Assembly (NCBI RefSeq): GCF_004402015.1
Contig: NZ_SOPW01000001.1
Span: forward strand, 1 to 64,000
From: Filobacillus milosensis
GTDB lineage: Bacteria; Bacillota; Bacilli; Bacillales; Alkalibacillaceae
DNA: 64,000 nt
Direction of reading: 5' to 3'
A program made the translations under genes and the position numbers. Position 1 is the stretch's first letter. Every line of letters starts with the position of its first letter. The notes beneath the pieces are model-generated. The model had not been told where the DNA came from, searched no databases, and was given only the letters and a program-made list of their open reading frames with translations. Positions 19,643 through 28,697 of the stretch are shown piece by piece.

Positions 19643-20008
19643 CTATTCTTTACCGTTTAATAACCATTCTGCGATGACTTTTGCCTGCTCTTCGTTAGCA
19701 TAATCACCAGTCATTAAATTACTATCTTCTACACCATTATTGATGACATCAACAAGTTCTTCCATAGAATATTTATCCTGAAGATTTTTGATGTTCGGAG
19801 CTGTTCCAGTTCCTGAAAGGTCTGCACCGTGACAAGAAACACAGTTTTGTTGTTCTACTAGTTCTTCAGCGCTAGCTGTAACTTCTCCACTCCCACTATC
19901 ACCTTCAGCGTGGTCCTGCTGTGAAATACCAACCCCACCTAATACAATCATAGCCGTAATTCCAAGTAGTGCGGTTAATGCAAATGGCATAATTAGATTT
20001 TTTTTCAT
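19643..20008 (-). CDS. cccA: Membrane-anchored cytochrome c550
   Basis: A small electron-transfer cytochrome, anchored outside the membrane by an uncleaved N-terminal segment (about 5-28). The 121 residues match B. subtilis CccA (120). Heme is bound by C56-V-S-C59-H60, and M99 is the likely sixth ligand. The acidic linker after the anchor is typical. The ATG at 20008 has a perfect AAGGAGGT box. The position between trmK and sigA is conserved. Confidence 0.93.
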   Translation of the reverse strand: MKKNLIMPFALTALLGITAMIVLGGVGISQQDHAEGDSGSGEVTASAEELVEQQNCVSCHGADLSGTGTAPNIKNLQDKYSMEELVDVINNGVEDSNLMTGDYANEEQAKVIAEWLLNGKE

Positions 20009-20115
20009 GTCATTTTGACCTCCTTCGTTGCGCTCTATGTACATACGTATAAATTCCAAACTATCCCTATTTTACTCGATATTTGTTCAAACTAAAAGAG
20101 AGAAATTGTGAATAT

Positions 20116-20658
20116 TTATATAACAAAATAATAAATGACTAAAATGACTACGCCAACAATTCCTGAGGCAACCAAATAATACAATTGCTTCCAATAGCCG
20201 ATCAATAGCCATAAGAAACAATGTAAAAATATAATGGCTTTTATTAAGGTATCTTGTCCAGTTATTAACTGTAATAAATGTATACTGCTTATTAAAAATA
20301 TGAGGAAAAATAAAATTATCGGTAAATGAACATATACTGTATTAAGCTTTTTGTAGTAATAATAATGGCCACCAATAATTAAAAGTATGCCTGATATAAT
20401 TAATAAACTTACAATGACAGATGGATTATAGAAAAATAAACCCAGAAATAAAATAGGAATCAAAAGCAACAAGAAAATAAGGTCTAACATGAACCATATA
20501 CTTCCGTGTTGCTTTCGATGGTGTTCTTTCTGTTCTGTAATTCCTTCACCTTGAGTGTATAACATTATTAGAAAATCACAGTATTCAGAAGGTAATAATT
20601 TAGAAGTTTTCCAGTATTTAATTTCTTCAAGTATAATTTCTTTTTTCTCTTGTCCCAT
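20116..20658 (-). CDS. Membrane protein of unknown function next to sigA
   Basis: A 180-residue protein with a hydrophilic N-terminus of about 50 residues (rich in Lys and Glu, with a His-rich patch) followed by about five or six membrane segments. I recognise no domain with certainty. It lies 25 bases after sigA in the same direction and may be read from the dnaG-sigA transcript. B. subtilis has no gene here that I recall. Confidence 0.75.
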   Translation of the reverse strand: MGQEKKEIILEEIKYWKTSKLLPSEYCDFLIMLYTQGEGITEQKEHHRKQHGSIWFMLDLIFLLLLIPILFLGLFFYNPSVIVSLLIISGILLIIGGHYYYYKKLNTVYVHLPIILFFLIFLISSIHLLQLITGQDTLIKAIIFLHCFLWLLIGYWKQLYYLVASGIVGVVILVIYYFVI

Positions 20659-20683
20659 TGTACACCCCTAGAATTCCTAAAAT

Positions 20684-21808
20684 TTATTCTAGGAAATCTT
20701 TTAAGCGTTTGCTTCGACTTGGGTGTCTTAGTTTGCGTAAAGCTTTTGCTTCTATCTGACGAATACGCTCTCTTGTAACTCCAAAAACTTTCCCGACTTC
20801 TTCAAGGGTTCTTGTTCTTCCATCATCTAGTCCAAAGCGAAGGCGTAATACATTTTCTTCACGGTCAGTTAGTGTATCTAACACATCTTCCAATTGTTCT
20901 TTAAGCAACTCATATGCTGCATGATCTGATGGAGATTGTGCATCCTGGTCCTCAATGAAGTCACCTAGATGTGAATCATCTTCTTCACCGATTGGTGTTT
21001 CTAATGACACAGGTTCTTGTGCAATTTTTAGTATTTCACGGACCTTTTCTGGAGAAAGTTCCATTTCTTCCCCGATTTCTTCTGGTGTCGGTTCACGTCC
21101 TAAATCCTGTAATAATTGACGTTGGACACGAATTAGCTTGTTAATAGTTTCAACCATGTGTACCGGAATACGAATGGTTCTAGCCTGGTCAGCGATTGCT
21201 CGTGTAATTGCCTGACGAATCCACCACGTTGCATAAGTACTAAATTTAAAACCTTTACGGTAGTCGAATTTTTCAACTGCTTTAATTAGACCCATATTAC
21301 CTTCTTGGATAAGGTCTAAGAATAGCATGCCACGCCCAACATAACGCTTCGCAATACTGACAACTAACCTTAAGTTTGCTTCAGCTAATTTTTGTTTAGC
21401 GATTTCATCACCTTGTTCAATACGGTGAGCAAGGTCAATTTCATCATCAGCTGTTAATAAATCAACTCGACCTATTTCTTTTAGGTACATTCTAACAGGG
21501 TCATTGATTTTCACCCCTGGAGGTACACTTAAGTCATTAAGGTCAAACTCTTCTTCTTTGTCGATCTTTTGCATATTAGGGTCTTCATCATTTTCACCAA
21601 TGACATCAATACTTTCTTCAGCTAGGACTTCATAAAACTCATCCATCTGTTCAGAATCTAACTCAAAGTGCCCTAATTTATCTGCAATCTCTTCGTAAAC
21701 GAGTACACCTCGTTTCTTACCCATTTCTAATAATTGCTCTTTTGATTGTTCAAGTGTTAGTTCCTGTTCTTCTAACCCTTGTTTTGGATCTACTGGCTTG
21801 TTAGCCAT
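20684..21808 (-). CDS. sigA: Primary sigma factor SigA
   Basis: The housekeeping sigma-70 factor. The 374 residues compare with 371 in B. subtilis. Region 1.1 is acidic. Region 1.2 has [11 protein letters not shown], region 2 contains the recognition sequence around [17 protein letters not shown], and region 4.2 ends with the helix-turn-helix [19 protein letters not shown]. The start MANKPVD at 21808 has an AAGGAGGGG box and replaces a frame six codons longer. dnaG lies 31 bases upstream, as in the classic operon. Confidence 0.98.
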   Translation of the reverse strand: MANKPVDPKQGLEEQELTLEQSKEQLLEMGKKRGVLVYEEIADKLGHFELDSEQMDEFYEVLAEESIDVIGENDEDPNMQKIDKEEEFDLNDLSVPPGVKINDPVRMYLKEIGRVDLLTADDEIDLAHRIEQGDEIAKQKLAEANLRLVVSIAKRYVGRGMLFLDLIQEGNMGLIKAVEKFDYRKGFKFSTYATWWIRQAITRAIADQARTIRIPVHMVETINKLIRVQRQLLQDLGREPTPEEIGEEMELSPEKVREILKIAQEPVSLETPIGEEDDSHLGDFIEDQDAQSPSDHAAYELLKEQLEDVLDTLTDREENVLRLRFGLDDGRTRTLEEVGKVFGVTRERIRQIEAKALRKLRHPSRSKRLKDFLE

Positions 21809-21839
21809 CAATACCCCTCCTTCCAAACTGGTCGCTGAC

Positions 21840-23660
21840 TTACGTGATGCTTTTCTTTTTTAACTCAATAATTTTCATGCCGATTCTTGCGGCCGATTGT
21901 GGATCGTTTTCTTTTTCAGCTTGCTTAAGCATTTGCTTTAGAGTGCGCATTTCTTTGCTCCACTCATTCTCTTTATTTATCGCAAGAAAATAATCCTCTA
22001 GCTCTTGATCACTTAATGATTCATTAATTGGTAATAATGCCAGTTCAATTGTTAACTGCCGGGTGGATTCATCTGGTAATCGTTCAATGAAGTAACTAAC
22101 GTTCGGTTCATTCCCTTCCTCATAATATGCATACAAATAAGTAACTAATACCTGATGATCCTCAATATTAAAGGAAGAACCTAAACGCTGCTGAACCCTG
22201 TCTGCAATATGCTCATTTTGAAGCATATGAGCAATCAAATGTCGTTCGGCATTTTGATAGGCACTATATAATTTTTGGTTTTTATTCCAATTATTCTGTT
22301 CATAGTTAGATTTCCTAACATGTTTATCATTGTCTTTTGGCTGCCGCATTATTCTCATACGACTGTCAATTTCATGATTTAACGTATTTCGATCTAACTT
22401 AAATGTTTCTTCAAGTTCTGTTAAGTAGAAATCTCTTTCAACAGCTTGATTTACATTTGAGATAATATCTAATGCTTTTTCAATATATTTAACTCTGTCA
22501 TGATCGACACTTAAGTTATAATCTTTTTTTATATATTGTAATGAAAAAGCGACATAACTCTCCGCAGAATTGATTAGCTTTTGAAATGCTTCTGCTCCAT
22601 GTTCTTCGTAGTAATCATCTGGGTCCATCTCATTAGGTACATTCGCTATTCGTGCAAACAATCCTGCTTTTTTTAATATTTTTGATGCTTTAAAACTTGC
22701 TTCTTTACCAGCTTTGTCACCATCAAAGCATATAATAATTTCATCCACATACTGTTTAAGTATTTTGGCATGTGTATCTGTTAAGCTCGTTCCCATTGTG
22801 GCTACGCCATTTGGTACACCGGCCTGGTAAGCCTTAATAACATCCGCGTAACCCTCAAATAGGATCACTCGCTTTTGTTTTTGAAAGTGCTTTCTCGCCT
22901 GATAAAAGTTATATAGTATCTTTCCTTTTTGAAACAAGTTTGATTCAGGGCTATTTAAATATTTAGGTTGGTCACCATCATATATTGCCCTTCCTCCATA
23001 ACCAATGACTTTTCCTTGATGATTATGAATTGGAAATATGACTCTTCCTTGAAATCTGTCAAAAAAGCTATTCCCATCTCGGCTATTTAATAAACCGTAA
23101 TCCACTAATTTTTCCAGTTCAAAGCCTTTTCCTTTAAGAAATGCGCCTAAAAACTGTTCTTTCCTGGGAGAGTACCCTAATTGGAAATGTTCGATAGAGT
23201 CATCTGAAAAACCTCTATTTTTTAAGTAATTAAGGGCATCTTTACCATCTTTAGTATGCTTCAATACGTGATGGAACAACTTATTTGACCACTCATAAGC
23301 TTTAATTACATCTTGCTGTTCATTGGAATATTGTGGTCCGCGTGGTTTATTATTTAACCACTCTGCAGGTAGTTGGTCACCACTCTTATCGGCTAAAGTT
23401 TTTAGAGCTTCGGAAAATGAGATATTCTCTATTTCCATTAAGAAAGTGGCAACATTTCCGCCTTTCCCACAACCAAAACAGTGAAATATTTGTTTTTCAG
23501 GGGAAACGGAAAAAGATGGTGTATCTTCACCATGAAAAGGACATAAGCCAAAATAATTACGTCCTTTTTTTGTTAATTTCATATGCTCACTGATGACATC
23601 CACTATGTCATTGTTACCAGTGATTTGATCAATCGTTTCCTGTGGGATTTTATAAGACAT
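21840..23660 (-). CDS. dnaG: DNA primase
   Basis: Makes RNA primers at the replication fork. The 606 residues include the CHC2 zinc finger (C40, H43, C61, C64), then the TOPRIM core with [13 protein letters not shown] and FDGDKAG. A C-terminal helicase-interaction domain follows. The ribosome binding site is weak (GGTG). It heads the dnaG-sigA operon. Confidence 0.97.
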   Translation of the reverse strand: MSYKIPQETIDQITGNNDIVDVISEHMKLTKKGRNYFGLCPFHGEDTPSFSVSPEKQIFHCFGCGKGGNVATFLMEIENISFSEALKTLADKSGDQLPAEWLNNKPRGPQYSNEQQDVIKAYEWSNKLFHHVLKHTKDGKDALNYLKNRGFSDDSIEHFQLGYSPRKEQFLGAFLKGKGFELEKLVDYGLLNSRDGNSFFDRFQGRVIFPIHNHQGKVIGYGGRAIYDGDQPKYLNSPESNLFQKGKILYNFYQARKHFQKQKRVILFEGYADVIKAYQAGVPNGVATMGTSLTDTHAKILKQYVDEIIICFDGDKAGKEASFKASKILKKAGLFARIANVPNEMDPDDYYEEHGAEAFQKLINSAESYVAFSLQYIKKDYNLSVDHDRVKYIEKALDIISNVNQAVERDFYLTELEETFKLDRNTLNHEIDSRMRIMRQPKDNDKHVRKSNYEQNNWNKNQKLYSAYQNAERHLIAHMLQNEHIADRVQQRLGSSFNIEDHQVLVTYLYAYYEEGNEPNVSYFIERLPDESTRQLTIELALLPINESLSDQELEDYFLAINKENEWSKEMRTLKQMLKQAEKENDPQSAARIGMKIIELKKKSIT

Positions 23661-23732
23661 CTACATCACCATGTCATTTAATTCGATATAACAATTAAAA
23701 TACCTTCATTAATCGACAAAAATTTTATTATT

Positions 23733-23763
23733 TAATAAAGTTGTTAAATTTATAACTTTATTA
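23733..23763. repeat. Perfect 10-bp inverted repeat upstream of dnaG
   Basis: TAATAAAGTT and AACTTTATTA flank an 11-base AT-rich centre, about 75 bases before the dnaG start. It could be an operator or a transcript hairpin. The gap from 23661 to 24192 otherwise holds repeat copy C and no gene. Confidence 0.45.
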
Positions 23764-23963
23764 TTCATACATATATAATATGTATACCCTGTAGAATTCA
23801 AGGGCAAACTGGAATGGGTAGTCAAACTCTATTAATCTACTTCATTCCACAAATAACGATTATAAACGATTCATAACAAATATGCGAATGGTTTGATTGA
23901 AGTTTTAATCTTTTTAATTGCATGAAAACTTTCCTTTCTAAAAAGTATAATGTTTATTTGTTT

Positions 23964-24134
23964 AGCTACAGGTGGACGCTTTCCGCGGGCACGGCTCGAG
24001 CCAGGGAACTACATCGAATAATCTTCTTTGTCCCTTGCGCCGAGTAACCGCAGGCGCATCCCTCGGCAGATAAAACATTGCCTGCGGGGTCTCGAGACTC
24101 GTGCTATTCCCGCAGGAGTCGCCACCTTTCGCTC
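23964..24134. repeat. Mosaic GC-rich palindromic element, copy C
   Basis: Core arms GGCGACTCCTGCGGGAA (minus strand) and GCTACAGGTGGACGC (plus strand) bound the copy. It lacks the GTCGAC hairpin module of copies A, B, D and E. It carries the second module, recognised by GCGCCTGCGGTTACTCGGCG (minus strand), at about 24006-24060. Confidence 0.8.
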
Positions 24135-24164
24135 ATTTTACAGGAATTTTTAAAAACACAAAAA

Positions 24165-24185
24165 AGCTGCTTTTAATAAGCAGCT
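24165..24185 (-). terminator. Terminator after ppsR
   Basis: AGCTGCTT and AAGCAGCT form an 8-bp stem with a 5-base loop, and T residues follow on the minus strand. Confidence 0.8.
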
Positions 24186-24192
24186 CTGATCA

Positions 24193-24993
24193 TTACATCT
24201 TTAATTTTCTTAGTATAACATTGGCGGTTTCTTCTACCGCTTTATTAGAAACATCAATCGTATCACAACCAATTTGATCAACGACTTTATTGAAATAATC
24301 AATCTCCTGTAAAATTCTTTCTTCTTTAGCATAATTGGCTGTACCATCCAACCCTAAAGCCTTTAATCTTTCAGTACGTATATGATTCAATTTCTCCGAG
24401 CTAATTTTTAACCCTATACATTTCTCAGGCGATACTTGGAACAGTTCTTCAGGCGGTTCTACTTCAGGTACGATCGGTACATTAGCTACTTTAAGTCGTT
24501 TGTGAGCCAAGAATTGGGATAACGGTGTTTTAGATGTTCTTGATACTCCAATTAAGACTAAATCTGCTTTTAAAATCCCTTTTGCATCTCTACCATCATC
24601 ATATTTTACGGCAAATTCAATTGCCTCCACTCGTTTGTAATAATCTTCATCGAGTTTATGTACTAGGCCAGGTTGAAGAGTTGGTGGTTCGTTAAGGTGT
24701 GATTCTAGCTGCTTTAATAATGGACCTAATACATCAATCGCTACAACATTAAACTGTTGAGAGAGTTCTAACATCTTCACTCTGAAATCAGGCTTCACAA
24801 GTGTATAAGCAATAATGCCATCGTTTTCTTTAGCTAAATGAAATGCATCAACCATAGTAGCTTCATCATCAACATATGGAATACGTTGAATTTTCATATC
24901 TACATTCAAAAACTGACTTAGTGCAGCTTTGGCTAATAATTCAGCTGTTTCTCCCACGGAGTCTGATAATACATAAAAGGTCTTTTCCGCCAT
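24193..24993 (-). CDS. yqfL: Bifunctional kinase/pyrophosphorylase PpsR/PDRP (YqfL)
   Basis: A 266-residue DUF299 family protein. Family members phosphorylate and reactivate pyruvate phosphate dikinase or PEP synthetase. The P-loop-like [11 protein letters not shown] lies near residue 150. The ATG has a GGAGGAAG box. It follows ccpN closely. In B. subtilis this pair (yqzB-yqfL) controls gluconeogenic gene expression, so its partner here is probably CcpN activity. Confidence 0.92.
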   Translation of the reverse strand: MAEKTFYVLSDSVGETAELLAKAALSQFLNVDMKIQRIPYVDDEATMVDAFHLAKENDGIIAYTLVKPDFRVKMLELSQQFNVVAIDVLGPLLKQLESHLNEPPTLQPGLVHKLDEDYYKRVEAIEFAVKYDDGRDAKGILKADLVLIGVSRTSKTPLSQFLAHKRLKVANVPIVPEVEPPEELFQVSPEKCIGLKISSEKLNHIRTERLKALGLDGTANYAKEERILQEIDYFNKVVDQIGCDTIDVSNKAVEETANVILRKLKM

Positions 24994-25008
24994 TTAAACT
25001 TCCTCCTT

Positions 25009-25638
25009 TTAGACGTTTTCGTCCCTGACTAAATCAACAAAAGCCTTCGTAACATTCGTTTTAGTTAAACGACCAACTACTTCCTGCCCATCTTCACGAT
25101 CAATAACGACAGGCAAGGCGTCGATTTGATTTTCAATTAGTTTATTTGCAGCATCCAGCAGTAAATCTTCTTTGTGACAAATTTTAATTTTAGGTACTCT
25201 AGTCATTATAATATGTACCGGTATATCCGATAAATCCTGATTCCCCATACTTGCTCTTAAAAGATCTTTTCTAGATAATACTCCTACGAGTAAAGAAGAT
25301 TCATTTACTACAAATAAAGTGCCAACGTCTTCTAAAAACATTGTTGTAATTGCATCATACACGGAGACTTTATCATTTACAACAACAGGAACCGAATGAT
25401 GCTCACGTACCTTTAATTTTTTTAGTTGATCAGACAAAAGCTCAGATCCTGTTTTTCCAGTATAAAAATAACCAACGCGCGGGCGAGCATCAAGAAAGCC
25501 TGCCATCGTTAAAATAGCTAAATCAGGTCTTAATGTAGCTCGAGTTAAGTTTAAACGGTCAGCGATATTTTCGCCTGTTATTGGGCCATTATCTTTAACA
25601 ATATTAATAATTTGTTCTTGTCGGTGAGATAATTCCAT
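25009..25638 (-). CDS. ccpN: CcpN transcriptional repressor of gluconeogenic genes
   Basis: A 209-residue regulator with an N-terminal winged helix-turn-helix (about 1-60, LSHRQEQIINIVKDNG) and two CBS domains (about 75-200). The CBS domains are presumed to sense ATP/ADP. In B. subtilis CcpN represses gapB and pckA on glucose. The ATG at 25638 has a GAGGTGG box. ppsR follows after 15 bases. B. subtilis has glyQ-glyS between recO and this gene, but they are missing here. Confidence 0.93.
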   Translation of the reverse strand: MELSHRQEQIINIVKDNGPITGENIADRLNLTRATLRPDLAILTMAGFLDARPRVGYFYTGKTGSELLSDQLKKLKVREHHSVPVVVNDKVSVYDAITTMFLEDVGTLFVVNESSLLVGVLSRKDLLRASMGNQDLSDIPVHIIMTRVPKIKICHKEDLLLDAANKLIENQIDALPVVIDREDGQEVVGRLTKTNVTKAFVDLVRDENV

Positions 25639-25711
25639 TGTGTTCACCACCTCATTCTAATAAGACATACTATATCAAAATATTATATATTATTTTAACC
25701 CAATAATAAAT

Positions 25712-25748
25712 AAAGGATGACAAATTTTCAGAGATTTGTCATCCTTTT
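25712..25748 (-). terminator. Terminator after recO
   Basis: AAAGGATGACAAAT and ATTTGTCATCCTTT form a 14-bp stem. It separates the era-yqzL-recO transcript from ccpN. Confidence 0.85.
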
Positions 25749-25759
25749 TAATCGTACTC

Positions 25760-26503
25760 TTATTCTAATAAATGCATCTGGTCAAGAAAACGTTTAGATT
25801 TTATATACATTCCACCATAGCGTTCGTAATAATAATCCATGATTTCTCTTAAAATTTTTAACGTTTCTTGTTTAATTGAAATATTTCGGATGCGTTTAAT
25901 ACTCGTACTATTCATGTGTCTAAGGACTTTATATGCATTTGCAGGTAATAAAATATAATCTTCTGAACGTATAATACATTGATCGCAAATCACGCCTCCA
26001 TCAGCTATTGAAAATGCCGCAATGGGTCTGTCCGTATGTCCATTAACGCAGCTATGTACAACTGGCGCAAAGCCTCCAACATGGTACATCTTCAATTCGA
26101 ACATCATGGAAATGGCTAATGGTGATTCTTCGTCCAGGATCCTTTCCAAGCTCATGTAATATTCATCAAATATTGCTGAATTGGGCTCGCGTTCATTAAC
26201 AACTTTTGAGAGGAGTTCACTTATATAAGATACATAAGCGGTTTTTACAATGTCCTCACGGATCCCCCGCATACTATGAAGGATTTCACCTTGATGCAAG
26301 GTACCTAGACCTTTACCCATCTGTATTAAAAAATATCCATATATAAATGGCTGCGTAATAGCAGCCATTCTACTTTTAGACTTCTTTGCCCCTCTAGCGA
26401 CAGCACTAAGTAAGCCATATTCTTTTGTATACAAAGTAACTATTTTATTGGTTTCCCCATAATCTCGTGTTCGAACCACGATCCCTTGAACTTTCTCAAA
26501 CAT
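25760..26503 (-). CDS. recO: DNA repair protein RecO
   Basis: Helps load RecA onto SSB-coated DNA in the RecFOR pathway. The 247 residues have an N-terminal OB-fold beginning FEKVQGIVVRTRDYGETNKI and a helical domain. A zinc-binding region follows with one cysteine near HSCVNGH and a CDQC pair. A GGGAGAAG box precedes the ATG. It lies downstream of yqzL and era. Confidence 0.95.
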   Translation of the reverse strand: MFEKVQGIVVRTRDYGETNKIVTLYTKEYGLLSAVARGAKKSKSRMAAITQPFIYGYFLIQMGKGLGTLHQGEILHSMRGIREDIVKTAYVSYISELLSKVVNEREPNSAIFDEYYMSLERILDEESPLAISMMFELKMYHVGGFAPVVHSCVNGHTDRPIAAFSIADGGVICDQCIIRSEDYILLPANAYKVLRHMNSTSIKRIRNISIKQETLKILREIMDYYYERYGGMYIKSKRFLDQMHLLE

Positions 26504-26536
26504 ACTTCTCCCTAACTTTCATCAAACAACTAAATT

Positions 26537-26674
26537 TTATTTATTTATTGCTTTAGTATCTTTCATGCCAATCTTTTGGTGCGAACCTCTATAAGCTTCT
26601 TCCATTTGTTTCATCAATAAATAAGTCTCAACACTTCCTGTTTTACTAAACACTTTCCAAGGTAAATCGATCAT
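26537..26674 (-). CDS. yqzL: YqzL family small protein
   Basis: A 45-residue protein in the gap between era and recO, starting MIDLPWKVFSKTGSVETYLL. This closely resembles B. subtilis YqzL, which sits in the same place. Its function is unknown. A good AAAGGTGG box precedes the ATG. The C-terminal 15 residues are basic. Confidence 0.9.
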   Translation of the reverse strand: MIDLPWKVFSKTGSVETYLLMKQMEEAYRGSHQKIGMKDTKAINK

Positions 26675-26845
26675 CAAAATCTCCACCTTTCAGATTTATT
26701 GATCACAAACAAATGTCCACGCTGCTGTTACACACAGGCAAGAGAAATTCTGCTCGTGTTCCCATCAGACTGAAAACATTTTTTCTTTACTCATAGCTTT
26801 CGTTGTTTTGAAAAGTTCATAACTAAAAAATATTACCAGTTGATT

Positions 26846-27751
26846 TTAGTAATCATCTTCGTTATAACCAAAATCACGTAACTGGTGCATTTTATTACGC
26901 CAATCTTTTTGGACTTTCACCCATAATTCAAGATAAACCTTTGAACCTAATAAGTTTTCAATATCTTTACGTGCTTCACTACCTATTTGACGCAGCATTT
27001 GTCCCTGTTTTCCAATAATAATTCCTTTTTGGGACTTGCGCTCGACAATAATTGTAGCTTGTACATCTATCACGTCTGAATTTTCCTGACCTTGTATCCC
27101 TTCAATTACCACAGCAATTGAATGTGGAATTTCCTCTCGTGTATGATGTAGAACTTTTTCTCTTACTAATTCACTAATAATAAATCGTTCCGGATGATCT
27201 GTGATATGATCTTCTGGATAAAACTGTGGGCCTTCTGGTAAGTGCCCTTCCATAACCTCAAGTAACCGATTGACGTTGTTTCCGTTTAAAGCGGATATTG
27301 GAATTATTTCTTGGAAATTTAATTTATTTTTATATTCTTCAATCATAGGTAGTAGTTCATCAGGATGGACTTCATCAATCTTATTAATGACTAAAAATAT
27401 TGGCTGATTGACATTCTTTAACTTGTCGATAATGAACTGGTCTCCACGACCAAAACCTTCCTTCGCGTTTACCATAAACATCACTAAATCGACTTCATTT
27501 AAAGCATTAATCGATGATTGAACCATAAAGTCACCTAATCTGTGCTTAGGTTTATGGATGCCTGGTGTATCAATAAACACGAATTGAGAATGATCAGTTG
27601 TGTAAACCCCTTGAATTTTATTTCTAGTCGTCTGAGGTTTATCACTCATGATCGCTATTTTCTGTCCTAATACTTGATTCATAAACGTTGATTTCCCTAC
27701 ATTCGGTCGTCCAATAATTGCAATAAATCCTGATCTAAAGTTGTCATTCAT
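26846..27751 (-). CDS. era: GTPase Era
   Basis: An essential GTPase that binds the 3' end of 16S rRNA in 30S assembly. The 301 residues show G1 GRPNVGKS (14-21), G3 DTPG, G4 NKID and G5 ISALNG. A C-terminal KH domain follows with [12 protein letters not shown]. An AGGAG box precedes the ATG. B. subtilis has cdd between dgkA and era, but no cdd is seen here. The 171-base gap to yqzL holds nothing recognised. Confidence 0.97.
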   Translation of the reverse strand: MNDNFRSGFIAIIGRPNVGKSTFMNQVLGQKIAIMSDKPQTTRNKIQGVYTTDHSQFVFIDTPGIHKPKHRLGDFMVQSSINALNEVDLVMFMVNAKEGFGRGDQFIIDKLKNVNQPIFLVINKIDEVHPDELLPMIEEYKNKLNFQEIIPISALNGNNVNRLLEVMEGHLPEGPQFYPEDHITDHPERFIISELVREKVLHHTREEIPHSIAVVIEGIQGQENSDVIDVQATIIVERKSQKGIIIGKQGQMLRQIGSEARKDIENLLGSKVYLELWVKVQKDWRNKMHQLRDFGYNEDDY

Positions 27752-27846
27752 ATTAAATTCTCCTATTTGATGTTTGTAAAATTCATTTTACTACAAAGCT
27801 AAAGATTTTTCATATCTTCGACAAAAGTTATCGTGAAAAGACAAAA

Positions 27847-27873
27847 GAGTATTCGTAAATAACGAATACCCTC
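27847..27873 (-). terminator. Hairpin between dgkA and era
   Basis: GTATTCGT and ACGAATAC pair around a 5-base loop just after the dgkA stop codon. T-rich sequence follows on the minus strand. It lies in the place of the missing cdd gene. Confidence 0.6.
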
Positions 27874-27876
27874 AAA

Positions 27877-28233
27877 TTAAAAGAAAATAACTATTCTAGG
27901 TAATAAAATAACGATGCCAATAATTGCTGCAGTTATGGAAGCTACTAATACAGCACCCGCACTTATATCTTTAATGTTTTTGGCTACTTCGTGGTGGCCT
28001 TTAAATAATTGATCAGTAATATTTTCTATAGAGGTATTAACTAATTCTGTTGTTATGACTAATCCAATTGCCCCAATTAAAAATAACCATTCTACAACAG
28101 TTACTTTTAACATAAAGCCAGTAAAAATAACAATCAGCATAGAAATAACATGTATTTTCATGTTTAATTCAGTCTGTAGTGCCACAATGATTCCTCTTAT
28201 AGCATGTTTAAAACCAATATTATTTATTCTCAT
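27877..28233 (-). CDS. dgkA: Undecaprenol kinase (DgkA family)
   Basis: A small trimeric membrane kinase that recycles undecaprenol. The 118 residues have three membrane segments. The family motifs ELVNTSIE (helix 2) and KDISAGAVL are present. Its start overlaps the end of ybeY by 14 bases, so translation is coupled. Confidence 0.94.
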   Translation of the reverse strand: MRINNIGFKHAIRGIIVALQTELNMKIHVISMLIVIFTGFMLKVTVVEWLFLIGAIGLVITTELVNTSIENITDQLFKGHHEVAKNIKDISAGAVLVASITAAIIGIVILLPRIVIFF

Positions 28234-28696
28234 TTCTCTTCAATCCAAATTCCTGCAAAATATGTTCCTGGCGTTCAAACATTTCTTTTTCTTCTTCAAC
28301 TGATTGGTGATCATACCCCAATAAGTGTAACAAGCCATGCACAATTAAAAAACCTAACTCCCGTTGAAATGTATGTTGATATTCATCTGCCTGTTCTTTT
28401 GCTTTTTCAATAGAAACTATGATATCACCTAAGTGTTCTGGAAGGTCCTCACCAATAATTTCAAGTTCATCTTCACCTTGCTCTTGTAACGCAAATGAAA
28501 TAACGTCAGTTGCATAGTCTTTCCCTCGATAATCACGGTTAATTTCTCTAATTTCTTCATTATTAACAAGTGTAATTGATAGTTCTGCGTCACCATTTAC
28601 TTCTTCCATTTTCGCAGCAAAATCAACGAGTTTTTCAATAATGTCTTTCTGATCATCTGTGACTTGGTTCGTTTCATCAATAAAATCTACATTCAT
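28220..28696 (-). CDS. ybeY: Endoribonuclease YbeY
   Basis: A zinc-dependent RNase for 16S rRNA maturation and ribosome quality control. The 158 residues carry the motif HGLLHLLGYDH near the C-terminus, which binds the metal. The ATG at 28696 has an AGGAGGA box. A longer open frame that overlaps pgpH is not needed. The gene lies one base beyond the pgpH stop and overlaps dgkA. Confidence 0.96.
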   Translation of the reverse strand: MNVDFIDETNQVTDDQKDIIEKLVDFAAKMEEVNGDAELSITLVNNEEIREINRDYRGKDYATDVISFALQEQGEDELEIIGEDLPEHLGDIIVSIEKAKEQADEYQHTFQRELGFLIVHGLLHLLGYDHQSVEEEKEMFERQEHILQEFGLKRNENK

Positions 28697-28697
28697 G

